NCBI RefSeq assembly: GCF_001870465.1
Contig: NZ_MDGK01000037.1
Coordinates: 250,501-314,500 of the forward strand
Source of the DNA: Pseudomonas extremorientalis
Lineage (GTDB): Bacteria > Pseudomonadota > Gammaproteobacteria > Pseudomonadales > Pseudomonadaceae
DNA length: 64,000 bases
Direction: 5' to 3'
The notes below the pieces were generated by a model that was not told the origin of the DNA, made no database searches, and saw only the letters and a program-made list of their open reading frames with translations. The position numbers and the translations under genes are program-made. Position 1 is the first letter of the stretch; the number at the start of each line of letters is the position of its first letter. Shown here one piece after another: positions 1-7,730 of this stretch.

Positions 1-1
1 G

Positions 2-712
2 GTGGTGGTCGGCGACGTCACCCCGGACGAGGTCAAAAACCTGGCCCAGCGCTACTTCGGCCCGATCCCCAAGCGCGACGTACCACCGGCCAAGATCCCG
101 ATGGAACTGGCCGAGCCCGGCGAGCGCCTGCTGACGCTGCATGTGAAAACCCAACTACCGAGCGTAATGCTGGGCTTCAACGTGCCAGGCCTGGCCACCG
201 CCGAAGACAAGCGTTCGGTGCAGGCCCTGCGCCTGATCTCGGCCTTGCTGGACGGCGGCTACAGCGCCCGCATCTCCGAACAGTTGGAGCGTGGTGAAGA
301 GCTGGTTTCCGCTGCGTCCACCAACTACGACGCCTACACCCGTGGCGATACCCTGTTCATGCTGAGCGCCACGCCGAATCAGCAGAAGAAGAAAACCGTC
401 GCCCAGGCAGAAGCCGGCCTGTGGCGCCTGCTGGAAGAGTTGAAGGCCAAGCCGCCGACCGCCGAAGAACTGGAACGCATCCGCGCCCAGGTCATTGCCG
501 GCCTGGTCTACCAGCGTGACTCCATCACCAGCCAGGCCACAGCCATCGGCTCCCTGGAGACTGTCGGCCTGTCCTGGAAACTGATGGACACGGAGCTCGC
601 CGACCTGCAAAGCGTGACCCCGGAAGATATCCAGAAAGCCGCGCGCACCTACTTCACTCGCGAACGTCTGAGCGTCGCCCATGTTTTGCCTGAGGAGACC
701 GCTCATGAGTGA
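2..712 (+). CDS. M16 family zinc peptidase, C-terminal part (5' end outside window)
   Basis: The C-terminal half of an insulinase/pitrilysin-like peptidase; the HxxEH zinc-binding half lies upstream of the window. The visible 236 residues show the second M16 domain: a beta-strand start (VVVGDVTPDEV), the GYSARISEQLERGEELV segment that corresponds to the usual substrate-contact loop, and a helical C-terminus. Because the following gene encodes an M16 homologue without HxxEH, this product is probably the catalytic subunit of a periplasmic heterodimer; that is inferred from the family pattern. The stop overlaps the next start by 8 nt, so the two are translationally coupled. The first in-window codon is not the true start. 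Confidence 0.85.
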   Translation: MVVGDVTPDEVKNLAQRYFGPIPKRDVPPAKIPMELAEPGERLLTLHVKTQLPSVMLGFNVPGLATAEDKRSVQALRLISALLDGGYSARISEQLERGEELVSAASTNYDAYTRGDTLFMLSATPNQQKKKTVAQAEAGLWRLLEELKAKPPTAEELERIRAQVIAGLVYQRDSITSQATAIGSLETVGLSWKLMDTELADLQSVTPEDIQKAARTYFTRERLSVAHVLPEETAHE

Positions 713-2195
713 TCGCAAAAGCAGCCGCCTGATCTTCCCCGGCCTGATCGTCGTCACCCTGATTGCGGCGAGCGCCGTGTATTTCCTGCGTCCGAGCGAG
801 TCCGTCGCCAGCCAGGCACTGGAAAAAGCCCAATCGAGCAGCAAGCTGCAATCCCTGGCGGAACTGGACGACAAGGCGCCGACCAACCGCAAGCTCGACG
901 TACAGACCTGGACCACCGCCGAAGGCACCAAGGTGCTGTTCGTCGAAGCCCATGAACTGCCGATGTTTGACATGCGCATCCTGTTCGCCGCCGGCAGCAG
1001 CCAGGACGGCAACGTACCCGGCCTGGCGCTGATGACCAACGCCATGCTCAACGAAGGCGTACCGGGCAAGGATGTGAGCCAGATCGCCCGTGATTTCGAA
1101 GGTCTGGGCGCGGACTTTGGCAATGGTGCATACCGCGACATGGCGCTGGTGTCCCTGCGCAGCCTCAGCGACAGTAGCAAACGCGACGCCGCTCTGAGCC
1201 TGTTTGACCAGGTGATCGGCAAACCGACCTTCCCGGCCGACTCCCTGGCCCGGATCAAGAACCAGATCCTCGCCGGCTTCGAGTACCAGAAGCAGAACCC
1301 CGGCAAGCTGGCCAGCCTTGAACTGTTCAAGCGCCTGTACGGCGACCACCCTTACGCGCACCCGAGCGAAGGCACGCCCGAGAGCGTGCCAAAGATCACC
1401 ATCGCGCAGTTGCAGGCGTTCCACGCCAAGGCTTACGCAGCAGGCAACGCGGTGATTGCGGTAGTGGGCGATCTGACCCGCGCCGAAGCCGAAGCCATGA
1501 CGGCCAAGGTTTCTGCATCGCTGCCCAAGGGCCCGGCGCTGCCAAAAATTGCTCAGCCGACCGAACCCAAACCGGGCCTGACTCGTATCGAGTTCCCGTC
1601 CAAACAGACGCACTTGCTGTTCGCGCAACTGGGCATCGACCGTGCCGACCCGGACTACGCAGCCTTGTCCCTGGGTAACCAGATCCTCGGCGGTGGCGGT
1701 TTCGGCACTCGCTTGATGAGCGAAGTGCGTGAAAAACGTGGTTTGACCTACGGCGTGTACTCCGGTTTCTCGCCGATGCAGGTGCGTGGCCCGTTCATGA
1801 TCAATCTGCAGACCCGCGCCGAAATGAGCGGCGGCACCCTGCGCCTGGTCGAGGACGTGGTGGCCGACTACCTCAAGACCGGCCCGACGCAAAAAGAACT
1901 GGATGACGCCAAGCGCGAGCTGGCCGGCAGTTTCCCGCTGTCGACCGCCAGCAACGCCGATATCGTCGGGCAGTTGGGCGCGATGGGTTTCTACAACCTG
2001 CCGCTGACCTATCTGGCAGATTTCATGAAACAATCCCAGGCCCTGACCGTAGAGCAGGTCAAGGCTGCAATGAATAAACACTTGAGCGCCGACAAGATGG
2101 TCATCGTGACCGCCGGCCCGACGATTGCGCAAAAGCCACTACCGCCCCCCACTGATAAACCCGCCGAGCAGCCGCTCGGGGTTCCGGAGCATTAA
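705..2195 (+). CDS. M16 family peptidase homologue lacking the catalytic zinc motif
   Basis: A 496-residue M16-family protein. The start chosen is the ATG at 705 (MSDRKSSRL), preceded by TGAGGAG, rather than an in-frame upstream ATG. Residues about 9-27 form an N-terminal hydrophobic anchor or signal segment. Where active M16 enzymes carry HFLEH, this one reads VPGLALMTNAMLNEG, so the HxxEH zinc site is absent. The C-terminal domain keeps the R...Y pair (GGGFGTRLMSEVREKRGLTYGVYSGF) that positions substrate in M16B partners. The likely role is a non-catalytic, substrate-recognition subunit working with the product of the preceding gene. The 8-nt overlap upstream and 1-nt overlap with rsmD downstream suggest one transcript. 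Confidence 0.88.
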   Translation: MSDRKSSRLIFPGLIVVTLIAASAVYFLRPSESVASQALEKAQSSSKLQSLAELDDKAPTNRKLDVQTWTTAEGTKVLFVEAHELPMFDMRILFAAGSSQDGNVPGLALMTNAMLNEGVPGKDVSQIARDFEGLGADFGNGAYRDMALVSLRSLSDSSKRDAALSLFDQVIGKPTFPADSLARIKNQILAGFEYQKQNPGKLASLELFKRLYGDHPYAHPSEGTPESVPKITIAQLQAFHAKAYAAGNAVIAVVGDLTRAEAEAMTAKVSASLPKGPALPKIAQPTEPKPGLTRIEFPSKQTHLLFAQLGIDRADPDYAALSLGNQILGGGGFGTRLMSEVREKRGLTYGVYSGFSPMQVRGPFMINLQTRAEMSGGTLRLVEDVVADYLKTGPTQKELDDAKRELAGSFPLSTASNADIVGQLGAMGFYNLPLTYLADFMKQSQALTVEQVKAAMNKHLSADKMVIVTAGPTIAQKPLPPPTDKPAEQPLGVPEH

Positions 2196-2803
2196 TGGCC
2201 AGTTCATCTCGCCCGAAAAAACCTGTCCACAACGTGCATAACGGTGTGGGCCAGCTGCGCATCATTGGCGGCGAATGGCGCAGCCGCAAGCTGAGCTTCC
2301 CCGACGTCGTAGGCCTGCGCCCGACGCCTGACCGCGTGCGTGAAACCCTGTTCAACTGGCTGGCTCCATACATTGCAGGCGCCAAAGTATTGGACCCGTT
2401 CGCTGGCAGTGGCGCGCTGTTCCTGGAGGCGCTGTCCCGTGGCGCCGCCCTGGGCCAGGCGCTGGACGCCAGCAATGTGGCGGTGTCCAGCCTCAAGGAA
2501 CACCTGGGCACCCTGCGCTGCACCACCGGCCAGGTGCAAACCGCCGACGCCCTGCGCTACCTGGAAACCCAGCCGGCCAGCGAGTTCGACGTGGTGTTCC
2601 TCGACCCGCCGTTCAACCAGAACTTGCTGCCAACCGTGTGCGCATTGCTGGAAGATCGCCAATGGCTGGCAGCGGATTCGTGGATCTACACTGAAAGCGA
2701 GACCGCCCCTTCTACCCTGGGCTTGCCGGCCACCTGGCGCCTGCACCGGGAACAGAAGTCCGGACGGGTGTATTACGCGTTGTGGCAACGCAGCGCCGCC
2801 TGA
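2195..2803 (+). CDS. rsmD: 16S rRNA (guanine(966)-N(2))-methyltransferase RsmD
   Basis: A 202-residue SAM-dependent methyltransferase that methylates G966 of 16S rRNA in the assembled 30S subunit. Characteristic features are the N-terminal RIIGGEWRSRKLSFP segment, LRPTPDRVRETLFNWL, the SAM-binding motif VLDPFAGSGALFLEALSRGA, and the catalytic DPPF motif (FLDPPFNQNLL). Length matches the family. The ATG overlaps the previous stop by one base (TAATG), so translation is coupled to the M16 genes; this order is common in Pseudomonas. Confidence 0.95.
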   Translation: MASSSRPKKPVHNVHNGVGQLRIIGGEWRSRKLSFPDVVGLRPTPDRVRETLFNWLAPYIAGAKVLDPFAGSGALFLEALSRGAALGQALDASNVAVSSLKEHLGTLRCTTGQVQTADALRYLETQPASEFDVVFLDPPFNQNLLPTVCALLEDRQWLAADSWIYTESETAPSTLGLPATWRLHREQKSGRVYYALWQRSAA

Positions 2804-2811
2804 CCTCTGTT

Positions 2812-2981
2812 TGTGGCGAGCGGGCTTTCTGTAGTGAGCGGGCTTGTTGTGGCGAGCGGGCTTGCCCCGCGTTGGGCTGCGCAGCAGCCCCACCAAGAAC
2901 ACCGCGATTGCTCAGTTAGAACATCATTACTGGTTTTGGGGCCGCTTCGCAGCCCAACGCGGGGCAAGCCCGCTCGCCACA
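2812..2981. repeat. REP/REPIN element with a triplicated head
   Basis: Three direct copies of a TGTGGCGAGCGGGCTT-like unit (2812-2827, 2830-2846 diverged, 2848-2863). The third continues into TGCCCCGCGTTGGGCTGC. An inverted copy on the far side (about 2932-2981) ends CCCGCTCGCCACA. It sits between co-directional rsmD and the hydrolase gene. It belongs to a different REP subfamily from the TGTGGGAGG type seen elsewhere in the window. Confidence 0.8.
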
Positions 2982-3009
2982 GTTAAATGCATCCGCAGCA
3001 GAGCGTGTC

Positions 3010-4002
3010 ATGACCCCTTCTTCCGACCTGTTCACCCCCGCCTTCGGCCTCGGCAACCCCCACCTGCAAACACTGTGGGGGCCGCTGTGGCGCCCTACCA
3101 CCCACATCGAACGCCAACGCGAACGCCTGTGGCTGGAAGACGGCGACTTCCTCGACCTCGATTGGCATGGCCCCCATGACGCGCAAGCACCGTTGGTGCT
3201 GGTACTGCATGGGTTGACCGGTTCCTCCAATTCGCCCTACGTGGCCGGTCTGCAAAAAGCCCTGGCTGCGCAAGGCTGGGCCAGCGCGGCGCTGAATTGG
3301 CGTGGCTGCTCGGGCGAACCAAACCTGTTGGCGCGCAGCTATCACTCCGGCGCCAGCGAAGACCTGGCCGTGGCGATTGCCCATCTGCGCGCCAAGCGAC
3401 CGCTGGCGCCGCTGTATGCGGTGGGTTATTCACTGGGCGGCAATGTGCTGCTCAAGCATTTGGGCGAAACCGGCGAAGCATCAGGGCTGCAAGGCGCGGC
3501 GGCGGTATCGGTGCCGTTTCGCCTGGACCAGTGCGCGGATCGCATCGGCCTGGGATTCTCGCGGGTTTATCAGAAGCATTTCATGCGGGAAATGCTGGCC
3601 TATATCCGCGTCAAGCAACGGCGCTTTCTAGAGGATGGTCGTGCGGAGGGGTTGAAGACGCTTGAGGCCCTGGGTTCATTGGAAAAGATGCGCACGTTCT
3701 GGGACTTCGACGGCCGGGTCACCGCGCCGCTGCACGGTTTCCTGAACGCCGAGGACTATTACCGCCGCGCCTCCAGTCGCTATTATCTGGGCGATATCCG
3801 CACGCCGACCCTGATCATCCAGGCCGCCGATGACCCGTTTGTGTTTGCCCACAGCCTGCCCGAGGCCAGTGAGCTGTCGGACTGCACCGAATTCGAATTG
3901 CTGGCCAAGGGCGGGCATGTCGGTTTTGTCGATGGAACACTGAAGCGCCCCGGTTATTACCTGGAGCGCCGTATTCCGGCCTGGTTGCTCAGTCGCCGGT
4001 AG
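3010..4002 (+). CDS. YheT-type alpha/beta-fold hydrolase
   Basis: A 330-residue cytoplasmic hydrolase of the YheT/UPF0017 esterase family. It opens with the family signature FGLGNPHLQTLWGPL, has an oxyanion-hole segment LVLHGLTGSSNSPYV, the nucleophile elbow GYSLGG with Ser at about residue 141, an acidic residue in IQAADDPF, and the catalytic His in KGGHVGFVDG. The physiological substrate is not known for this family. Its 3' end overlaps the convergent sulfurtransferase gene by 14 nt, which leaves no room for an intergenic terminator. Confidence 0.88.
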   Translation: MTPSSDLFTPAFGLGNPHLQTLWGPLWRPTTHIERQRERLWLEDGDFLDLDWHGPHDAQAPLVLVLHGLTGSSNSPYVAGLQKALAAQGWASAALNWRGCSGEPNLLARSYHSGASEDLAVAIAHLRAKRPLAPLYAVGYSLGGNVLLKHLGETGEASGLQGAAAVSVPFRLDQCADRIGLGFSRVYQKHFMREMLAYIRVKQRRFLEDGRAEGLKTLEALGSLEKMRTFWDFDGRVTAPLHGFLNAEDYYRRASSRYYLGDIRTPTLIIQAADDPFVFAHSLPEASELSDCTEFELLAKGGHVGFVDGTLKRPGYYLERRIPAWLLSRR

Positions 4003-4843
4003 CGATGGCCCGCGCCGGATCGGTGATCCACTCGCTCCACGACCCTGCATACAACTTGCCCAACGGGTAACCGGCCAGGCTCAGGGCAAACAGATTGTGG
4101 CACGCCGTCACCCCTGAACCGCAGTACGCCACCAGTTCATCCGGCGAGCGACCTTGCAGTTGGGCGGCGAAGCGTTGCTTGAGTTGGTCTGCCGGCAGGA
4201 AGCGGCCATCAGCACCCAGGTTTTCGTTGAACGCCGCGCACTGCGCCCCAGGGATGTGCCCGGCCACCGGGTCGATCGGCTCGACTTCACCGCGAAAGCG
4301 CGGCTGTGCACGGGCGTCGAGCAAGGTCAGGCCGGGTTGGCCCAGGCGTTTTTGCAGGTGTTCGGCATCCAGCACTAGGCGATTATCTGGCGTACCAACG
4401 AAGGCGCCCGGCTCAACCACCGGCGCGTCCAGGCTCAGCGGGAAACCCGCCGCATGCCAGGCCTTGAGGCCACCATCCAGAATAAACACGCCATCGCGCT
4501 TGCCCAGCCACGCCAACAACCACCAGGCCCGTGCGGCATAGGCACCGGGGCCGTCGTCATACAGCACGATATCGGTGTCGGCGTTGATCCCCCAGGCACG
4601 CAATTGCTCGGCGAAGGTATCTGCGGCCGGCAACGGATGGCGACCGGTCACGCCCTTGATCACCGGCCCACTGAGGTGGCGTTCCAGGTCAGCGTACTGC
4701 GCGCCCTCGATATGCCCTTCGGCATAGCTGCAGAGCCCGTAGTCAGGGTCTTCCAGGGCAAAACGGCAATCGAGGATCACCAACCCGCCGGCCTTCTGGC
4801 GCTCGGCCAATTGCTGGGGGCTGATCAGTTGGGCAAGCGGCAT
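3989..4843 (-). CDS. sseA: 3-mercaptopyruvate sulfurtransferase (two-domain rhodanese)
   Basis: A 284-residue tandem rhodanese. The inactive N-terminal domain begins at VILDCRFALEDPDYG, and the C-terminal domain carries the active-site loop CGSGVTA with Cys at residue 241. CGSGVT is the loop of mercaptopyruvate sulfurtransferases such as E. coli SseA, whereas thiosulfate:cyanide enzymes have CRKGVT, so the mercaptopyruvate assignment is favoured. It would transfer sulfane sulfur from 3-mercaptopyruvate to thiol acceptors in the cytoplasm. It lies 33 bp downstream of the tetR-type gene on the same strand and overlaps the convergent yheT-like gene by 14 nt. Confidence 0.88.
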   Translation of the reverse strand: MPLAQLISPQQLAERQKAGGLVILDCRFALEDPDYGLCSYAEGHIEGAQYADLERHLSGPVIKGVTGRHPLPAADTFAEQLRAWGINADTDIVLYDDGPGAYAARAWWLLAWLGKRDGVFILDGGLKAWHAAGFPLSLDAPVVEPGAFVGTPDNRLVLDAEHLQKRLGQPGLTLLDARAQPRFRGEVEPIDPVAGHIPGAQCAAFNENLGADGRFLPADQLKQRFAAQLQGRSPDELVAYCGSGVTACHNLFALSLAGYPLGKLYAGSWSEWITDPARAIATGD

Positions 4844-4876
4844 GACGGACTCCTATGAACAGATTCGGGAAAGGTC

Positions 4877-5548
4877 CTACTTCACTTCTTCCAATGCCTG
4901 ATTCAACGGCACGTAAAATTCTTTGAACAACCCATCCACGGCCTCCTTCGCCTGGGGCGTGACAAACCCCGCCTCCAGCACCAGCACCTGATACACCCCG
5001 CGCTTGATCGCCTCGGCGCTCAGGTGGGCGGAGTTTTCATTGGTGGTGCACAGAAAGCGCACCCAGGAGGTGAGGATGATCCAGGCATTGAGGGTCAGGG
5101 CTTCGGTTTGCACCGGGTCCATATTGAGGATGCCAGCGTCGACAAACCCTTGGTAAATGGCGCCGCCCTGGGTCAGGCAGCGCTGGGAAAAGCGCCGGTA
5201 GCCGGTGGCCAGTTCCGGGTCGCTTTCCAGCAGATGTTCGAGGTCGCGGTGCAGGAAACGGTAGCGCCACATACCGGCCAGCACGGCCTGCAGGTAGAAG
5301 CGCTTGTCTTCGACGGTGACGGCGCGGCCTTGGGGTGGGCGCAGGAAACTGTCCACCAGGGCTTCGTATTCACGAAACAGCACGGCGATGATCGCCTGCT
5401 TGTTGGGGAAGTGGTAGTACAGGTTGCCCGGCGAAATTTCCATGTGGGCGGCAATGTGGTTGGTGCTCACACTGCGCTCGCCCTGCTGGTTAAAAAGCTC
5501 CAGGCTGGTTTGCACAATGCGCTCGCTGGTCTTTACTCGTGGTGCCAT
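4877..5548 (-). CDS. TetR/AcrR family transcriptional regulator
   Basis: A 223-residue one-component repressor. The N-terminal TetR domain has a clear helix-turn-helix (SVSTNHIAAHMEISPGNLYYHFPNKQAI, about residues 25-52); the C-terminal ligand-binding domain is of the type seen in regulators beside Pseudomonas aldehyde dehydrogenases. It is divergent from the coniferyl aldehyde dehydrogenase gene across 146 bp that hold a perfect 8-4-8 inverted repeat within the calB promoter. It therefore very probably represses calB, the Tat lipoprotein and the GMC gene, and perhaps itself. The inducer is unknown; an aldehyde, alcohol or acyl compound is a guess. Confidence 0.88.
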   Translation of the reverse strand: MAPRVKTSERIVQTSLELFNQQGERSVSTNHIAAHMEISPGNLYYHFPNKQAIIAVLFREYEALVDSFLRPPQGRAVTVEDKRFYLQAVLAGMWRYRFLHRDLEHLLESDPELATGYRRFSQRCLTQGGAIYQGFVDAGILNMDPVQTEALTLNAWIILTSWVRFLCTTNENSAHLSAEAIKRGVYQVLVLEAGFVTPQAKEAVDGLFKEFYVPLNQALEEVK

Positions 5549-5631
5549 AGGGGATCAGCTTCTGTACACGTGATAAGGCATCTTACGGCCTATCCTTGCA
5601 CGGATAAAACCGGATGTTGCTGCAATGTTAT

Positions 5632-5660
5632 TTGACAATTTAGAGTAATGACTCTAAAAA
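5632..5660 (+). promoter_or_regulatory. calB promoter with embedded TetR operator
   Basis: A perfect inverted repeat TTTAGAGT-AATG-ACTCTAAA occupies 5639-5658. A consensus -35 hexamer TTGACA lies at 5632-5637, and after a 17-bp spacer a weak -10 (TAAAAA) falls at 5655-5660. The repeat therefore fills the spacer and part of the -10. A bound TetR dimer here would block RNA polymerase. The position between the divergent tetR and calB genes supports this; binding itself is inferred. Confidence 0.7.
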
Positions 5661-5694
5661 TCCAGGCAGACCTATAACAATCGGGAACGCCGCC

Positions 5695-7122
5695 ATGTCT
5701 GCCAACGTTGCCTACCTGCAAGATTCCCAGGCACTGGACTCACTCCAGCGCCTGTTCGACACCCAGCGTCGTGCCTACGCCGCCAACCCGATGCCATCGG
5801 CCGCGCAGCGCCAGCAATGGCTCAAGGCCCTGCGCGACCTGCTCAGCGACGAGCGCCAGGCACTGATCAACGCGATCAGCCAGGACTTCAGCCACCGCAG
5901 TGCCGACGAAACCCTGTTCGCCGAACTGATGCCCAGCCTGCATGGCATTCACTATGCCAGCAAACACCTCAAGGGTTGGATGAAACCATCCCGGCGCGCT
6001 GTAGGCATTGCCTTCCAACCGGCCTCGGCCAAAGTCATCTATCAACCGTTGGGCGTAGTTGGCGTGATCGTGCCCTGGAATTACCCGCTGTACCTGGCCA
6101 TTGGTCCGCTGGTCGGCGCGTTGGCGGCGGGCAACCGGGTGATGCTCAAGCTCAGTGAGTCCACCCCCGCCACTGGCGAGTTGCTCAAGGTGCTGCTGAC
6201 GAAAATCTTCCCCGAAGACCTAGTGTGCGTAGTGCTGGGCGAAGCCGAGGTGGGCATGGCGTTTTCCAAGCTGCCCTTCGACCACCTGCTGTTCACCGGC
6301 GCCACCAGCATCGGCAAGCATGTGATGCGTGCGGCGGCCGAACACCTCACACCGGTCACCCTGGAGTTGGGCGGCAAGTCGCCGGCCATCGTGTCTGCGG
6401 ATGTACCACTCAAGGACGCCGCCGAACGCATCGCCTTCGGCAAGGCGTTGAACGCCGGCCAAACCTGTGTCGCGCCCGACTATGTATTGGTGCCGGAAGA
6501 CCGCGTCGACGGCTTCGTCGAGGCCTACACCCAGGCCGTTCGCGGATTTTATCCGACCCTGGCCGACAACCCGGACTACACCGCCATCATCAACGAACGA
6601 CAGCTGGCCCGGCTGAATGCCTACGTCAAGGACGCCACCGACAAGGGCGCCACCCTGATCCCGCTGTATGACCAGGGCCAGGCGCGGCGCATGGCCCACA
6701 GCCTGTTGCTGAATGTCAGCGATGACATGACCGTGATGCAGGACGAGATCTTCGGCCCGGTGCTGCCGATCGTGCCGTATCGCGGTATCGACCAGGCCTT
6801 TGCCTACATCAACCAACGTCCTCGCCCACTTGCCCTGTACTACTTCGGTTACAACAAGCGCGAACAGGACCGCGTGCTCCACGAAACCCATTCCGGCGGC
6901 GTATGCCTGAACGACACGCTGCTGCATGTGGCCCAGGACGACATGCCCTTTGGCGGCATCGGCCCGTCGGGTATGGGCCACTATCACGGGCATGAAGGCT
7001 TCCTGACGTTCAGCAAAGCCAAGGGGGTGCTGGTGAAACAGCGCCTTAACGCGGCGAAGCTGATCTACCCGCCCTACGGCAAAGCCATCCAGACGTTGAT
7101 CCAGAAGCTGTTCGTTCGCTGA
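5695..7122 (+). CDS. calB: Coniferyl aldehyde dehydrogenase
   Basis: A 475-residue NAD(P)-dependent aldehyde dehydrogenase that oxidises an aldehyde to its acid in the cytoplasm. It has the cofactor-binding NYPLYLAIGPLVGALAAGN segment, the general base Glu224 in LELGGKSP, the catalytic Cys258 in NAGQTCVAPDY, and the conserved QDEIFGPVLPI. Its length and C-terminal region (QRLNAAKLIYPPYG) match the CalB class first described in eugenol/ferulate catabolism, but homologues accept other aldehydes and no lignin-aromatic genes are adjacent, so the true substrate is open. It is the first gene of a three-gene unit with the Tat lipoprotein and GMC oxidoreductase and is probably controlled by the divergent TetR protein. 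Confidence 0.88.
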   Translation: MSANVAYLQDSQALDSLQRLFDTQRRAYAANPMPSAAQRQQWLKALRDLLSDERQALINAISQDFSHRSADETLFAELMPSLHGIHYASKHLKGWMKPSRRAVGIAFQPASAKVIYQPLGVVGVIVPWNYPLYLAIGPLVGALAAGNRVMLKLSESTPATGELLKVLLTKIFPEDLVCVVLGEAEVGMAFSKLPFDHLLFTGATSIGKHVMRAAAEHLTPVTLELGGKSPAIVSADVPLKDAAERIAFGKALNAGQTCVAPDYVLVPEDRVDGFVEAYTQAVRGFYPTLADNPDYTAIINERQLARLNAYVKDATDKGATLIPLYDQGQARRMAHSLLLNVSDDMTVMQDEIFGPVLPIVPYRGIDQAFAYINQRPRPLALYYFGYNKREQDRVLHETHSGGVCLNDTLLHVAQDDMPFGGIGPSGMGHYHGHEGFLTFSKAKGVLVKQRLNAAKLIYPPYGKAIQTLIQKLFVR

Positions 7123-7148
7123 AACCGCCACCCGGGATAACAATAACA

Positions 7149-7694
7149 ATGAACCCTAGCCTGACTGATTCACCCGCGCTGTCGCGGCGCGGCGTCTTGA
7201 AGATTGGCCTGTGCGCCAGCGCCTTCCTGGCTACCGCCGGGTTGGGCGCCAGCCTCAGCGGTTGCTCCAGCAGCACGCCGGCCAGCGGTTTTGCCATGCT
7301 GCGCAGCAGTGACTTGCCGTTCCTGCGCGCGGTCATCCCGGTGCTGCTCGAAGGCGTGGCCAGCGCCCAGGAAGTTGCCAGCGGGATTGAAGACACCCTC
7401 AAGAAGCTCGACTTCAGCCTGCAACACCTGTCGCCGGAGATGTTCAAGCTTACCCAGCAACTGTTCGACGTATTGGGCATGGGCGTCACCCGTGGACCGT
7501 TGACCGGAATCTGGGGCAGTTGGGAAAACGCCAGCGGCGAGCAGATCCGCAACTTCCTGCACCGTTGGGAAAACAGCTACCTGAACCTGCTGCGCATGGG
7601 CCAGGGCTCGCTGCTCAAGCTGGTGATCATGGCCTGGTATTTCCAGCCGGCGTCCTGGGCGCATTGCGGTTACCCCGGCCCGCCGAAGATTTGA
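7149..7694 (+). CDS. Twin-arginine signal lipoprotein, possible small subunit of the GMC dehydrogenase
   Basis: A 181-residue protein of unknown precise function. The N-terminus has a Tat motif (S12-R-R-G-V-L-K18), a hydrophobic core, and a lipobox LSGC with Cys39 followed by Ser, predicting Tat export, lipidation and outer-membrane targeting. The C-terminus ends YFQPASWAHCGYPGPPKI. It sits 26 bp after calB and 36 bp before a GMC oxidoreductase. A small Tat-exported partner of a flavoprotein is the known arrangement in gluconate-2-dehydrogenase-like complexes, so a subunit-3-like role is inferred from context. The ribosome site is weak (GGGATAA). Confidence 0.75.
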   Translation: MNPSLTDSPALSRRGVLKIGLCASAFLATAGLGASLSGCSSSTPASGFAMLRSSDLPFLRAVIPVLLEGVASAQEVASGIEDTLKKLDFSLQHLSPEMFKLTQQLFDVLGMGVTRGPLTGIWGSWENASGEQIRNFLHRWENSYLNLLRMGQGSLLKLVIMAWYFQPASWAHCGYPGPPKI

Positions 7695-7730
7695 TTCGCC
7701 GCCCTCCCATAAAAACAAGAGACGACCCTG

